From contig JAEOTP010000031.1 in the NCBI GenBank assembly GCA_016839765.1, positions 1 through 32,579 of the forward strand: a DNA stretch of 32,579 nt, given 5' to 3'. Under the pieces are notes generated by a model. That model was not told the origin of the DNA, made no database searches, and saw nothing but the letters and a program-made list of their open reading frames with translations. This DNA comes from Promethearchaeota archaeon (GTDB lineage Archaea > Asgardarchaeota > Lokiarchaeia > Sigyniarchaeales > SOKP01). This document shows, piece after piece, positions 7,153-16,407 of the stretch. The translations under genes were made by a program, and so were the position numbers. Every line of letters begins with the position of its first letter. Positions within the stretch are counted from its first letter, which is position 1.

Positions 7153-8991
7153 ATGAAAGGATTTATTGGAAAATTATTAAGGGTTAATCTGAGTAATAAG
7201 GAAATTTCTGAAGAACCACTTGATGAAGAAATCGCTAAACTTTTTTTAGGGGCTACAGGTTATTGTGTAAGATATCTATACGATAAAATTGATAAAGTAA
7301 CAGATGCACTATCGCCTGAAAATATTTTAATGGTAATGACTGGACCTTTTTGTGGATCAAATGTCCCAACCAGTGGAAGATTTTCAATATGTTCTAAATC
7401 CCCTTATACTGGAATTTGGGGAGAAGCAATTTGTGGTGGTTTTTTCGGACCAGAGTTAAGAAAAGCTGGTTATGATGGAATTATAATCGAAGGTGCATCA
7501 GAATCCCCTGTTTATTTAGATATTACTGATGGGAAAGCTGAAATTAAAGATGCGTTATCCTTATGGGGAAAAGGTGTATTTGAAACTTCAAGACTATTAA
7601 AAGAAAAATCTGGGTCTGATTTAACTAGAATTGCTTGTATTGGGCAAGCAGGTGAGAAATTAGTAAAATACGCCACAATTGCTTCTGAAGAAAAAGCTGC
7701 AGGGAGAACAGGAATGGGTGCAGTTATGGGTTCAAAAAAGTTAAAAGCTATCTCTATTAGGGCTTCAAAAAGAAGTTACGAACCAGCAAAACCAGATGAA
7801 TTTAAAGAAGCTGTTAAGAAAGTTACTGAGGATGTAATGGCTTCTTTTGCTTCACAAATGCTTGGAATATTAGGAACTTCTGGTGTGGTAGATAAGTATA
7901 ACTCTGAAGGAGAATTACCAATCAAATATTGGACTCTTGGGACGTGGGATGGTGCTTTTGATATTTCTGGAGCAACTGCTTCAGAAAAAGTGTTTTCAGG
8001 AAATTACCCTTGTTTTTCATGTCCCATAGGATGTGCTAAAAAAGCCATGATTAAGGAAGGAGAATACAAAACTGAACATGAAATTGAAGCTGCCGAGTAT
8101 GAAACTGTTGTAAGTTTTGGTTCTTTAATATTAAATAATGATCTTGAATCTATACAAAGAGCTAATTATTTGTGCAACGATTATGGAATTGACACTATTA
8201 GTGGAGGTAGTGCTATAGCTTTCATCTATTACCTGTTTAATACAGGGAAAATACAAACTTCTGATATTGATGGTTTAGAGCCAAAATGGGGAGATATTAA
8301 ACCAGCTTTAGATATGATAGAAAAGATTGGACTTAGACAAGGAATAGGAGATATTCTAGCGGAAGGTTCAGATACAGTAGGGAAAAAATTTAATATTCCT
8401 CAAGATGAGATTGCTACCGCATATGGAATGGAGATTCCTTATCATGACTTAAGGCGTTGTTATGGAATGGCAATTGCATATGGTATAGGTACGACAAGGG
8501 GACCATGCCATATGGCTTGTGATGCTTATTATGTACTATTAGGAGTTCCTCTTGAAGAATTTGGAGTTGATTTAGGAGTCGATTGGTATTCAGATGGTGA
8601 AGATATGGTTGAAGTTGTTGCTAAGATTCAAAATTATCGATCAATATATAATTCTTTAGTATTATGTAGTTTTGCGAATCCCCCTCCATCGATGATTATT
8701 GATATGTTAAATTATGCAACAGGACTCGATTTTGGCATGGAAAAGTTTAAGCTATTAGGAGAAAGAATATATATGATGAAAAGATTGTTCAATCTTAAAA
8801 TGGGCATAACACCCGCAGATGACAAGTTACCAAAAATAGTTCTAAATCCAATTAATGAAGGGGGTTCAGCGGGGAAGAGCCCAGATTTTCAGAAATTAAA
8901 AGAAGCATATTACAAATATCGAACATTTGATACTCAAACAGGTTATCCCAGCAAAGAAAAATTACAAAGTTTAGGTTTAGATAACTTGTAA
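7153..8991 (+). CDS. Tungsten-dependent aldehyde:ferredoxin oxidoreductase
   Basis: Oxidises aldehydes to carboxylic acids and reduces ferredoxin, using a tungsten bis-pterin cofactor and one [4Fe-4S] cluster in the cytoplasm. The 612-residue protein is full length. The N-terminal AOR domain starts MKGFIGKLLRVNLS and contains TSGRFSICSKSPYTG for pterin contact. Cluster ligands follow the family pattern at C287, C290, C294 (CFSCPIGC) and C505; these nearly match the 288/291/295/494 positions of the Pyrococcus enzyme. NDYGIDTISGG is the conserved DxxGxDTIS-type motif, and HDLRRCYGMAIAYGIGTTRG corresponds to the family's DPRG-like pterin motif, with DLRR in place of DPRG. The neighbours are the LRR gene before it and hutU after it. 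It probably has its own transcript, since a T-rich tract follows the stop. Aldehyde specificity cannot be read from sequence. Confidence 0.93.
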   Translation: MKGFIGKLLRVNLSNKEISEEPLDEEIAKLFLGATGYCVRYLYDKIDKVTDALSPENILMVMTGPFCGSNVPTSGRFSICSKSPYTGIWGEAICGGFFGPELRKAGYDGIIIEGASESPVYLDITDGKAEIKDALSLWGKGVFETSRLLKEKSGSDLTRIACIGQAGEKLVKYATIASEEKAAGRTGMGAVMGSKKLKAISIRASKRSYEPAKPDEFKEAVKKVTEDVMASFASQMLGILGTSGVVDKYNSEGELPIKYWTLGTWDGAFDISGATASEKVFSGNYPCFSCPIGCAKKAMIKEGEYKTEHEIEAAEYETVVSFGSLILNNDLESIQRANYLCNDYGIDTISGGSAIAFIYYLFNTGKIQTSDIDGLEPKWGDIKPALDMIEKIGLRQGIGDILAEGSDTVGKKFNIPQDEIATAYGMEIPYHDLRRCYGMAIAYGIGTTRGPCHMACDAYYVLLGVPLEEFGVDLGVDWYSDGEDMVEVVAKIQNYRSIYNSLVLCSFANPPPSMIIDMLNYATGLDFGMEKFKLLGERIYMMKRLFNLKMGITPADDKLPKIVLNPINEGGSAGKSPDFQKLKEAYYKYRTFDTQTGYPSKEKLQSLGLDNL

Positions 8992-8994
8992 AAC

Positions 8995-9022
8995 TTCTTT
9001 TTTTCTTTTTATATTACTTTTT
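8995..9022 (+). terminator. T-rich terminator after the AOR gene
   Basis: Four bases after the AOR stop codon comes a tract containing T7, T5 and T5 runs separated by single or few other bases. Oligo-T tracts on the coding strand are sufficient for termination by archaeal RNA polymerase. This would separate AOR from the hut genes. Confidence 0.45.
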
Positions 9023-9095
9023 CTATTTGATGTTTTCTTAATTCACAGATCTGTTTTATTTAAAGTTTAAATATTAGAGGGAGTTAGATAACAAT

Positions 9096-11108
9096 ATGGA
9101 TATCTCAAAAGCTACCAAAATAAAATTACCTGATGAGTTACCACCTGATCCAATTTTTAAGGAAGGTATTCGGAGAGCTCCAAATCGCGGATATGCTTTA
9201 TCCAAAAAAGAAACAGAACTAGCATTGAAAAATGCTTTAAGATATATTCCTGAAAAGCTACAAAAGATTTTAGCTCCAGAATTTTTAAATGAACTAGTTA
9301 CTAAAGGAAGAATTTATGGATATCGATATAGGTCCACTGACACAATAAAAGCTAAGCCTATAACGGAATATCAAGGAATTCTGGAAGCCAGGGCCATCCA
9401 ATTAATGATTGATAATAATTTAGATTTTGAAGTAGCACTATACCCTTATGAATTGGTCACTTATGGTGAAAGTGGGCAAGTATGTCAGAATTGGATGCAA
9501 TATCAGTTGATAAAGAAATATCTTGAAATAATGAATGAAAATCAGACTCTTGTTGTGATGTCAGGGCATCCTTTAGGTCTTTTTCCTAGCAAACGAGAAG
9601 CACCTAGAGTGATTATGACAAACGGTTTAGTGATAGGAATGTTTGATACATCACAAGATTTTCAACGATTAACAGCTCTAGGTGTTGCTAATTATGGTCA
9701 AATGACTGCAGGAGGATGGATGTATATAGGTCCTCAAGGTATTGTGCACGGAACTTATATAACTCTACTAAATGCTGGTAGATTATATTTAAATATTTCT
9801 CCAAAAGAAGGACTTAAAGGAATTTTGTATCTCAGCTCAGGTTTGGGTGGTATGAGCGGTGCTCAAGCGAAAGCAGTTGAAATAGCAGGGGGAATAGGAG
9901 TAATAGCAGAAGTTGATAATTCTAGGATTCAAACACGCTATAAACAAGGATGGGTAAGCAAAACATCAGATAATCTCGAGGAAATTTTTAATTGGGTTGA
10001 TGATTACAAGAAAAAAGGTGAAGCAATATCAATTGCTTATCATGGAAATATAATAGATGTATGGGAATATGTTGTAAATAATAATGTTGGTGTCGAACTT
10101 GCTTCTGATCAGACCTCTTGTCATGCAGCTTATGAAGGGGGCTATACTCCAATGGGAATGAGTTTTGAAGAAGGTAGAGAACTTTTAAAAACTGATCGCG
10201 AGAAATTTGTGAATAAAGTAAACGAATCTCTTAAGAAGCATTATGAATTAATTAAGAAAATGTCTCAGAGAGGGACAAAGTTTTGGGATTATGGAAATTC
10301 ATTTCTCAAAGCAGTTTACGACGCAGGAGCAACTGATATAGCAATTATGGGGGATCCTAAGAATGGCTTTATTTTTCCATCTTACGTTCAAGATATAATG
10401 GGGCCAATATGTTTTGATTTTGGATATGGTCCCTTTCGTTGGGTTTGTTTAAGTTTAAAGCATTCTGATTTAATTAAAACTGATGAAGCAGCTCTTTCAT
10501 GTATAGATCCCAATAGAAGAGCTCAAGATCGTGATAATTGGTATTGGATAAAAAATGCTGAAGAGAATAACTTAGTCGTTGGATCTCAAGCTCGTATATT
10601 GTATGCAGATAGAGAGACTCGAGTAAAAATAGCCTTAAAATTCAATGAAATGATAAGAAATGGAGATATAGGGCCTATTATGTTGGGAAGAGATCATCAT
10701 GATACGGGAGGTACAGATTCACCGTTTAGAGAAACTTCTAATATTAAAGATGGGAGCAATATAATGGCAGAAATGGCTCATCATTGTTGGGCGGGAAATA
10801 TTGCAAGAGGAATGACAATGTGCGTTCTTTCTAATGGGGGCGGAGTTGGTACAGGGAAAGCGATAAATGGTGGATTTGGATTAGTTATGGATGGTTCGCA
10901 AAGAGTTAATGAAATTATTAAAAGTGCTATTGACTGGGATGTCTCATGTGGTGTAGCTCGAAGGGCATGGGCTAGAAATGAAAATGCTCTTGAAGTAGCC
11001 AAAATTTGGAATATGGAGCATAAAGATGGTCATATTACAATTCCTTTTTTAGCCGATAATGATTTAATAAATGATGTGATAAATGAATACTTTAAAAGTT
11101 CAAAATAA
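9096..11108 (+). CDS. hutU: Urocanate hydratase, long (animal-like) form
   Basis: Second step of histidine degradation: converts urocanate to 4-imidazolone-5-propionate using bound NAD+ as an electrophile. At 670 residues it is about 110 longer than the well-studied bacterial enzymes and close to animal urocanase. Conserved blocks include YGESGQVCQNWMQY (about residues 124-137), SSGLGGMSGAQAKA for NAD binding, FGYGPFRWVCLS (C451), RDHHDTGGTDSPFRETSN and SNGGGVGTGKAINGGFG. The short-form signature FQGLPxRICW corresponds here to VVGSQARILY (494-503), so its Cys is Leu at position 502. GAGGGAG at 9077-9083 serves as a ribosome-binding site with a rather long 12-base spacer. The gene leads a tight cluster, with hutH starting 18 bases after its stop. 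Identification is secure. Confidence 0.94.
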   Translation: MDISKATKIKLPDELPPDPIFKEGIRRAPNRGYALSKKETELALKNALRYIPEKLQKILAPEFLNELVTKGRIYGYRYRSTDTIKAKPITEYQGILEARAIQLMIDNNLDFEVALYPYELVTYGESGQVCQNWMQYQLIKKYLEIMNENQTLVVMSGHPLGLFPSKREAPRVIMTNGLVIGMFDTSQDFQRLTALGVANYGQMTAGGWMYIGPQGIVHGTYITLLNAGRLYLNISPKEGLKGILYLSSGLGGMSGAQAKAVEIAGGIGVIAEVDNSRIQTRYKQGWVSKTSDNLEEIFNWVDDYKKKGEAISIAYHGNIIDVWEYVVNNNVGVELASDQTSCHAAYEGGYTPMGMSFEEGRELLKTDREKFVNKVNESLKKHYELIKKMSQRGTKFWDYGNSFLKAVYDAGATDIAIMGDPKNGFIFPSYVQDIMGPICFDFGYGPFRWVCLSLKHSDLIKTDEAALSCIDPNRRAQDRDNWYWIKNAEENNLVVGSQARILYADRETRVKIALKFNEMIRNGDIGPIMLGRDHHDTGGTDSPFRETSNIKDGSNIMAEMAHHCWAGNIARGMTMCVLSNGGGVGTGKAINGGFGLVMDGSQRVNEIIKSAIDWDVSCGVARRAWARNENALEVAKIWNMEHKDGHITIPFLADNDLINDVINEYFKSSK

Positions 11109-11126
11109 ATTAAATATTTTAAAAAA

Positions 11127-12650
11127 ATGATTAAAATGGTAGAATTATTCAAATATGGTCAAGATCAATTAACTGCTGAATTAGCTTTAAAAATAGCAAG
11201 AGGAGAATTAAAAGCTGTACTTACTGAACAATCTGAAACAAAAGTCAATACAAGTTTCAAAGCCGTACAAACAATTGCTAAAGGAGAGAAATTAGTTTAT
11301 AGTATTAATACTGGATTTGGTTCTTTATGTACAACAAGAATTTCTAAAGAAGAAACAAGGAAATTACAGGAAAATCTCCTTAAAAGTCACAGTGTTGGAT
11401 TAGGAGCTTCTATTGATCAAGAAATTGCTAAATTAATGCTGATTCTAAAAGTTCATACACTATGTAAAGGCTATTCGGGATGTTCTCTAGAATTAATTAA
11501 ACGTATAATTTGGCATATTGAAAATGATTATATTTCCTTAGTACCTAAGCAAGGTTCTGTTGGCGCATCTGGAGATCTTGCTCCTTTAGCCCATCTATTT
11601 TTACCTTTAATAGGACTGGGCTATTTATCAAAGGATGGAATAAATTATAAACCATCTATAGAAATTTTAGATAAAAATAACTTAAAACCGTTAATACTTC
11701 ATGCAAAGGAAGGTGTAGCTTTGATTAATGGCACACAATTTATGTCTGCTTATGCTATTAAAATAACTGAAAGATTCTCTAACTGCCTTGAGCATGCAGA
11801 TATAATTGGAGCCCTCACACTTGAAGCATATTTAGGCTCACCCCAACCATTTGATGAAAGACTAATAAATCTAAGACCACATCAAGGAGCTAAAATCGTC
11901 GCCAAAAACTTTAGACGGTTTTTAAAAGCATCTCAGTTTATTGAGTCTCATAAGGATTGTGGAAGGGTTCAAGACCCTTATTCTATTCGCTGCATCCCAC
12001 AAGTTCATGGAGCTTCTAGAGATGCGTTATTTCACTTAATTGAAAAGTTGGATTGTGAATTAAATTCAGTTACAGACAATCCTATAATATTTAATGAAGA
12101 AGATACAATTAGTGGAGGAAACTTTCATGGTCAACCATTGGCTTTACCTTTAGATTATGTGGGTTTAGCTGCCTCTGAACTAGGAAATATCTCTGATCGC
12201 CGAATATATCTCCTTTTAGAAGGAAAATGGGGAATTCCTGAGTATTTAATTAAAGAATCTGGTCTAAATTCAGGATTTATGATTACTCAGTATACTTCCG
12301 CAGCATTGGTAAGCGAAAATAAATCAATGTGTTTTCCAGCAAGTGCAGACAGTATTCCTACTTCAATGGGTCAAGAAGACCATGTAAGTATGGGATCTAT
12401 TAGTGCTAGAAAAACTTTAAAAATTATAGAAAATCTTGAAAAGGTGTTAGCAATTGAGCTTTTATGCGCTTCCCAAGCATTTGATTTCAGAAGACCATTG
12501 AGATCAAGCAAAATTTTAGAATCTTGCCATTCATATATACGTCAAGTGATTCCTCATGTTAATAATGATGTTATACTTTCTGAATATATTGAGAAAAGTT
12601 TGGAAATTATAAGAAGTAAGGAATTATTAGAGTTAATTAAACAAGTATAG
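11127..12650 (+). CDS. hutH: Histidine ammonia-lyase
   Basis: First step of histidine degradation: removes ammonia from L-histidine to give urocanate. The electrophilic MIO group forms autocatalytically from A147-S148-G149 in GSVGASGDLAPLAHL, matching the Ala142-Ser143-Gly144 position of the Pseudomonas enzyme. YSINTGFGSL (about 54-63) carries the active-site Tyr loop, and NGTQFMSAYA, RVQDPYSIRC, TDNPI and GNFHGQPLA are the other substrate and helix-core blocks of the family. The 507-residue length is normal. Two in-frame ATGs compete (11127 and 11136); neither has a clear Shine-Dalgarno site, and I keep the first. It lies 18 bases after hutU and 11 before hutI, so the three are co-transcribed. 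Specificity for His over Phe or Tyr is supported by the hut neighbours. Confidence 0.95.
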   Translation: MIKMVELFKYGQDQLTAELALKIARGELKAVLTEQSETKVNTSFKAVQTIAKGEKLVYSINTGFGSLCTTRISKEETRKLQENLLKSHSVGLGASIDQEIAKLMLILKVHTLCKGYSGCSLELIKRIIWHIENDYISLVPKQGSVGASGDLAPLAHLFLPLIGLGYLSKDGINYKPSIEILDKNNLKPLILHAKEGVALINGTQFMSAYAIKITERFSNCLEHADIIGALTLEAYLGSPQPFDERLINLRPHQGAKIVAKNFRRFLKASQFIESHKDCGRVQDPYSIRCIPQVHGASRDALFHLIEKLDCELNSVTDNPIIFNEEDTISGGNFHGQPLALPLDYVGLAASELGNISDRRIYLLLEGKWGIPEYLIKESGLNSGFMITQYTSAALVSENKSMCFPASADSIPTSMGQEDHVSMGSISARKTLKIIENLEKVLAIELLCASQAFDFRRPLRSSKILESCHSYIRQVIPHVNNDVILSEYIEKSLEIIRSKELLELIKQV

Positions 12651-12661
12651 ATGTTCTAAAA

Positions 12662-14005
12662 ATGTCGGTTACTTCTACGGTTTCTTTAAAAAAAACCAAA
12701 AAAAAGAAAGAGTCTTTAACATCAATTATTGCAAAAGAACAATCTCCAGATTTGATAATTATTCATGCAAATCAACTGGTAACTTTAGATTCGAAATATG
12801 GAGTCCCAAGAATAGGTGATGAAATGCAAAATCTTGCAATTATTGAGGATGGAGCTCTTGCTGTTATTGATAATAGAATTGAATTTGTAGGCACTACCGA
12901 AGAATTATTTTCTTTTTACACGATTAACCAAGATGTACTTGTGATTGATGCCAGTAACGAGCTTGTAACTCCTGGATTTGTTGATCCTCATACACATATA
13001 ATTTTTGATGGTTCAAGAGAAAATGAGCTAGAAATGAAATTAAAAGGAATGTCTTATCTTGAAATATTGAATGCAGGTGGAGGGATTCTAAAAACTGTAA
13101 AAGCAACAAGAAAAGCATCTATAGAAAAATTAGTGGAAAATGGGAAAAAGATTCTTGATCGTATGATGAAATTTGGCACAACTACAGTTGAGACAAAATC
13201 GGGATACGGGCTTGATGTTGAAAGTGAAATTAAATCATTGAGAGCAGCAAAAATTTTAAATAATAAGCATCCAATTGATCTGATTTCAACTTTTTTAGGA
13301 GCTCATGCGATCCCTCCAGAATATAAGAATAAGAAAGAAGATTATATTAACTTGATAATTTCAGAAATGATTCCTAAAATTGCTAGTGAAGAATTAGCTG
13401 AATTTTGCGATGTTTTTTGTGAGGAGGGGATATTTTCTATTGAAGAGACGAAAAAAATATTGAGTATTGCTAAACATTTTGGTTTGAAACCTCAAATTCA
13501 TATTGATGAGATAGTAGATACGAATGGAGCATTATTAGCAGCTGAAATGAATGTTGTACAGACTGGACACTTATTAAAATCGAATGATGAGGGTTTAAAA
13601 GCAATGGCTAAAATGGGTGTAATTGCCACACTTTTACCCGGAACACCATTCTCGCTGATGTTAAAAGACTATGCTCCAGCTAGAAAGATGATAGATCTTG
13701 GAATTCCAATAGCCCTAGCAACAGATTTGAACCCAAACTGTTGGACGGAGTCGATGCAGATGATTATAGCTCTAGCATGTTATAAAATGAAAATGACCCC
13801 CGCTGAAGCTTTAACTGCAGCTACCATTAATGGAGCCTGTGCACTCCAAAAGCAGGATCAAATTGGAAGCATCGAAATAGGTAAAAAAGCAGATATTTTA
13901 ATATTTGAGGTACCAAATTATAACTTTCTACCTTATCAATTCGGTGTTAATTTAATAGATAAAGTTATTAAAAATGGAAAAATAGTTTTTGAAAATATTT
14001 TTTAA
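12662..14005 (+). CDS. hutI: Imidazolonepropionase
   Basis: Third step of histidine degradation: opens 4-imidazolone-5-propionate to N-formimino-L-glutamate. It is an amidohydrolase-superfamily metalloenzyme. Metal and catalytic residues appear in order: H110-x-H112 (GFVDPHTHIIFDGSRENE), HAIPPEY, QIHIDEI, QTGHLL, and the Asp in ATDLNPNC. LKGMSYLEILNAGGGILKTV is the family-specific substrate block. The 447-residue protein is longer than typical, with an N-terminal extension of about 28 residues containing the basic run KKTKKKK before the usual DLIIIHANQLVTL start. No better in-frame ATG exists between the extension and the core, and the ATG at 12662 sits 11 bases after hutH, so I keep it. It ends 10 bases from the convergent ftcD stop. 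Confidence 0.94.
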   Translation: MSVTSTVSLKKTKKKKESLTSIIAKEQSPDLIIIHANQLVTLDSKYGVPRIGDEMQNLAIIEDGALAVIDNRIEFVGTTEELFSFYTINQDVLVIDASNELVTPGFVDPHTHIIFDGSRENELEMKLKGMSYLEILNAGGGILKTVKATRKASIEKLVENGKKILDRMMKFGTTTVETKSGYGLDVESEIKSLRAAKILNNKHPIDLISTFLGAHAIPPEYKNKKEDYINLIISEMIPKIASEELAEFCDVFCEEGIFSIEETKKILSIAKHFGLKPQIHIDEIVDTNGALLAAEMNVVQTGHLLKSNDEGLKAMAKMGVIATLLPGTPFSLMLKDYAPARKMIDLGIPIALATDLNPNCWTESMQMIIALACYKMKMTPAEALTAATINGACALQKQDQIGSIEIGKKADILIFEVPNYNFLPYQFGVNLIDKVIKNGKIVFENIF

Positions 14006-14015
14006 TAGTTCTCTC

Positions 14016-14933
14016 TTAAAAATCAAAGTAATATTCTAACAAATGCTTTTCATCAAGTTTTTCTGGATTTGATAGCTGTAAATAATATTCTAAAGAGTTA
14101 AGAACAGCACCCAAAGGTAAAACTCCGATCAATTCAGTACCAATAATATTTACTCCAAATCGTCTTGCTTCTATTCTTACAAGCTCCATCTGTCTATAAA
14201 GTGGTGTTTTTTTATAGTTAATGTTACTAATTCCGACTTGTACATAATTTCTCCCCTCTAAAAACGTTCCCATAGCTTTGATATTGATTAATCCACCAGA
14301 ACGTAGGTGAATGGCTTTAGCTACCTTTTTAGCAATATTCAGATCTTTAGTCCCAAGATTAATATTAAAACTAATTAATGGTTGTCTAGCACCAGTAATT
14401 AAAGCTCCTGCTGTTGGATGTAATTCCTCAGGGCCATAATCAGGTTTACGTTCAGGATCTGTTTTAATTGCTTCTCTAAGCCCTTCATATTCTCCAACTC
14501 TTATATTATCTATATTAATTCTATCTAGTTTACGGGCAGATTCTTCATATAAATATACCGGAATTCCTTCGTTTGCCATACCTTCTGCAAATTTCACTGA
14601 TAAGTCTATACACTCTTCAATGGAAACATTTTGAGCAGGTACAAATGGTACTACATCTACAGCACCAATTCTGGGGTGTTGTCCTTTATGATTGTTCATA
14701 TCAATTAATTCAACGGCTCTTTTCGCAGCAGCAATATTTGCTTTTAATACTGCTTCTGGAGTTCCTACAAAAGTAATGACGGCTCGATTATAATTTGTAT
14801 CATATTGAACATCTACAATTCTCGTATCTGATGTATTCTTAATTTCATTCACTATTTTCTCAATTTTATTACTATCCTTCCCTTCGCTATAATTAGGTAC
14901 AGATTCCACTATTTTCTTTTTTTTATTTTCCAT
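14016..14933 (-). CDS. ftcD: Glutamate formiminotransferase (stand-alone, no cyclodeaminase)
   Basis: Transfers the formimino group from N-formimino-L-glutamate to a tetrahydrofolate-type carrier, releasing glutamate; this completes histidine breakdown started by hutH, hutU and hutI. The 305-residue protein contains only the two formiminotransferase subdomains. The N-terminal one begins VESVPNYSEG (9-18) and holds the catalytic-region motif GQHPRIGAVDVVPF (H86). The C-terminal one includes ISFNINLGTKDLNIAK and NYVQVGISNI. The cyclodeaminase half of the mammalian bifunctional enzyme is absent, and I see no separate cyclodeaminase gene here. AGAGGT upstream gives a good ribosome-binding site. 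It faces hutI, so it is regulated from its own promoter. Whether the carrier is folate or methanopterin is not visible. Confidence 0.92.
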   Translation of the reverse strand: MENKKKKIVESVPNYSEGKDSNKIEKIVNEIKNTSDTRIVDVQYDTNYNRAVITFVGTPEAVLKANIAAAKRAVELIDMNNHKGQHPRIGAVDVVPFVPAQNVSIEECIDLSVKFAEGMANEGIPVYLYEESARKLDRINIDNIRVGEYEGLREAIKTDPERKPDYGPEELHPTAGALITGARQPLISFNINLGTKDLNIAKKVAKAIHLRSGGLINIKAMGTFLEGRNYVQVGISNINYKKTPLYRQMELVRIEARRFGVNIIGTELIGVLPLGAVLNSLEYYLQLSNPEKLDEKHLLEYYFDF

Positions 14934-15029
14934 ATTAAGTACCTCTTATATTTTAAACACATTCTAAATTTTTAATATTTAAACTAATAAAATTGGTAAC
15001 TCACTAATTATTCAAAATAAATTTAATAA

Positions 15030-16292
15030 TTATAAAGAATACACCTTTCGCTTATAGGTTTTATCAGTAAAAATATAAACTTTATCTTTTCCATTCCCTA
15101 TAGCAGGTTCTTTAATCTTTAACTCTATCAAGATTTTATTATCCTTAGTACCTCTTGGTGATTTATTAACCTTTCTACCTTCATATTGAAGGTCTTGTGC
15201 TTTTTGATGAATATAGGTGTCTGTTTCTTTACCCATGATAATTAGGTCATCACCTTGAGAAATAAAACCATTATTTAATGAAATTCGGGCAAATCTTGTT
15301 TGTTGATTGAAACTATCAATACGGCCAACCCTAATATATCGATAATGTGAAAGATTGTACGGATAGTTATGCTGATGATCAACTTCCGTCATTCTTTTAA
15401 AATAAAAACCCGAAGTAAATCCTCTATTATATACTCTTTTCAATTCAGATACCCAACGCCCTACTTTTTTTTTTGTGAAATTTCCTTCATAATACGCTTC
15501 AATTGCTTCTCTATATACTTTACTAACAATTTCTACATAATGAGGATGTCTCATACGCCCTTCTATTTTAAATGCATCAATTTTTGCTTCAATTAAATCT
15601 GGAACATAAGCAATTGTGCATAAATCTCTTGAATTCATAAATCTTATTCCATCATAGATATATTCTGCTCCGGATTCTTCTCGAACCCACCACCTCCTTC
15701 TACAGGGTTGAATACAATTACCTCTATTTGCAGATTTTTCTTCAGTTCCGCATATATCTTGAGAAAAATAACACCTTCCACTTATAGAAGTACACATTGC
15801 TCCATGAATAAACACTTCTACTTCCGTTTTGGTTAAGTTTCTTTTAATTTCTTTTATTTTTCCTAGTGACAATTCTCTGGCTAATATTAAACGTTTCGCA
15901 CCTAAATTTTCATAAAATCTAGCTGATAGAGAATTAGATACATTACATTGAGTAGAAATATGAAAAGGGACTCCAATATCTTTAGCAATCTGAACTGCTG
16001 CTAGGTCATGTACTATTACGGCATCAATTCCTGCTTCTTTCCCCTTTTTAATAATATTTCTTAGTTCTTCTAATTCATTATCATAAACTAAAATATTGGT
16101 TGCTAAGTATGATTTCAAATTGTTATTATGACAGTAATTTATAATCTTAGGTAAATCATCTATAGGAATATTTTCAGTCCTCATTCTCATGTTGAAGCTT
16201 TCAACACCAAAATAAATAGAATCTGCATATTCTGAAGCTGCTTTTATCGCTTTAAAGTTTTTTGCCGGAGCCAATAATTCTACTCTCTTCAT
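15030..16292 (-). CDS. U32 family protein (TrhP/RlhA-like RNA hydroxylase or peptidase)
   Basis: A member of the U32 family, annotated historically as collagenase-like peptidase; several bacterial members (TrhP, RlhA) are now known to hydroxylate tRNA or rRNA bases. The N-terminal barrel starts ELLAPAKNFKAIKAA and includes DAVIVHDLAAV. The conserved Cys set is visible at C167 (FIHGAMC), C174 (GRC), C193/C197 (GNCIQPC) and C225 (SRDLC), which would hold an iron-sulfur cluster. The C-terminal domain (about 330-420) is a small beta-rich module present in TrhP-type members. At 420 residues it is close to TrhP length. No signal peptide is present, favouring an intracellular RNA-modifying role over secreted protease. 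It stands alone between ftcD and the glycan genes. Family certain, function inferred. Confidence 0.85.
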   Translation of the reverse strand: MKRVELLAPAKNFKAIKAASEYADSIYFGVESFNMRMRTENIPIDDLPKIINYCHNNNLKSYLATNILVYDNELEELRNIIKKGKEAGIDAVIVHDLAAVQIAKDIGVPFHISTQCNVSNSLSARFYENLGAKRLILARELSLGKIKEIKRNLTKTEVEVFIHGAMCTSISGRCYFSQDICGTEEKSANRGNCIQPCRRRWWVREESGAEYIYDGIRFMNSRDLCTIAYVPDLIEAKIDAFKIEGRMRHPHYVEIVSKVYREAIEAYYEGNFTKKKVGRWVSELKRVYNRGFTSGFYFKRMTEVDHQHNYPYNLSHYRYIRVGRIDSFNQQTRFARISLNNGFISQGDDLIIMGKETDTYIHQKAQDLQYEGRKVNKSPRGTKDNKILIELKIKEPAIGNGKDKVYIFTDKTYKRKVYSL

Positions 16293-16407
16293 AACATTTA
16301 ATTTTACTTATAAGTTTTCCAATATCTCAATATAATAAAAGAATCATGATATTATTTAAAAAAATTGAAAAAATTTAAGATAAAAAGATAATTTTTTCTT
16401 ACAAATT

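Noticed and set aside
3906-8991. Reading alcohol dehydrogenase, LRR and AOR as one operon
   Set aside because: Gaps of about 150-170 bases with T-runs or hairpins separate the genes, so a shared transcript is not supported.
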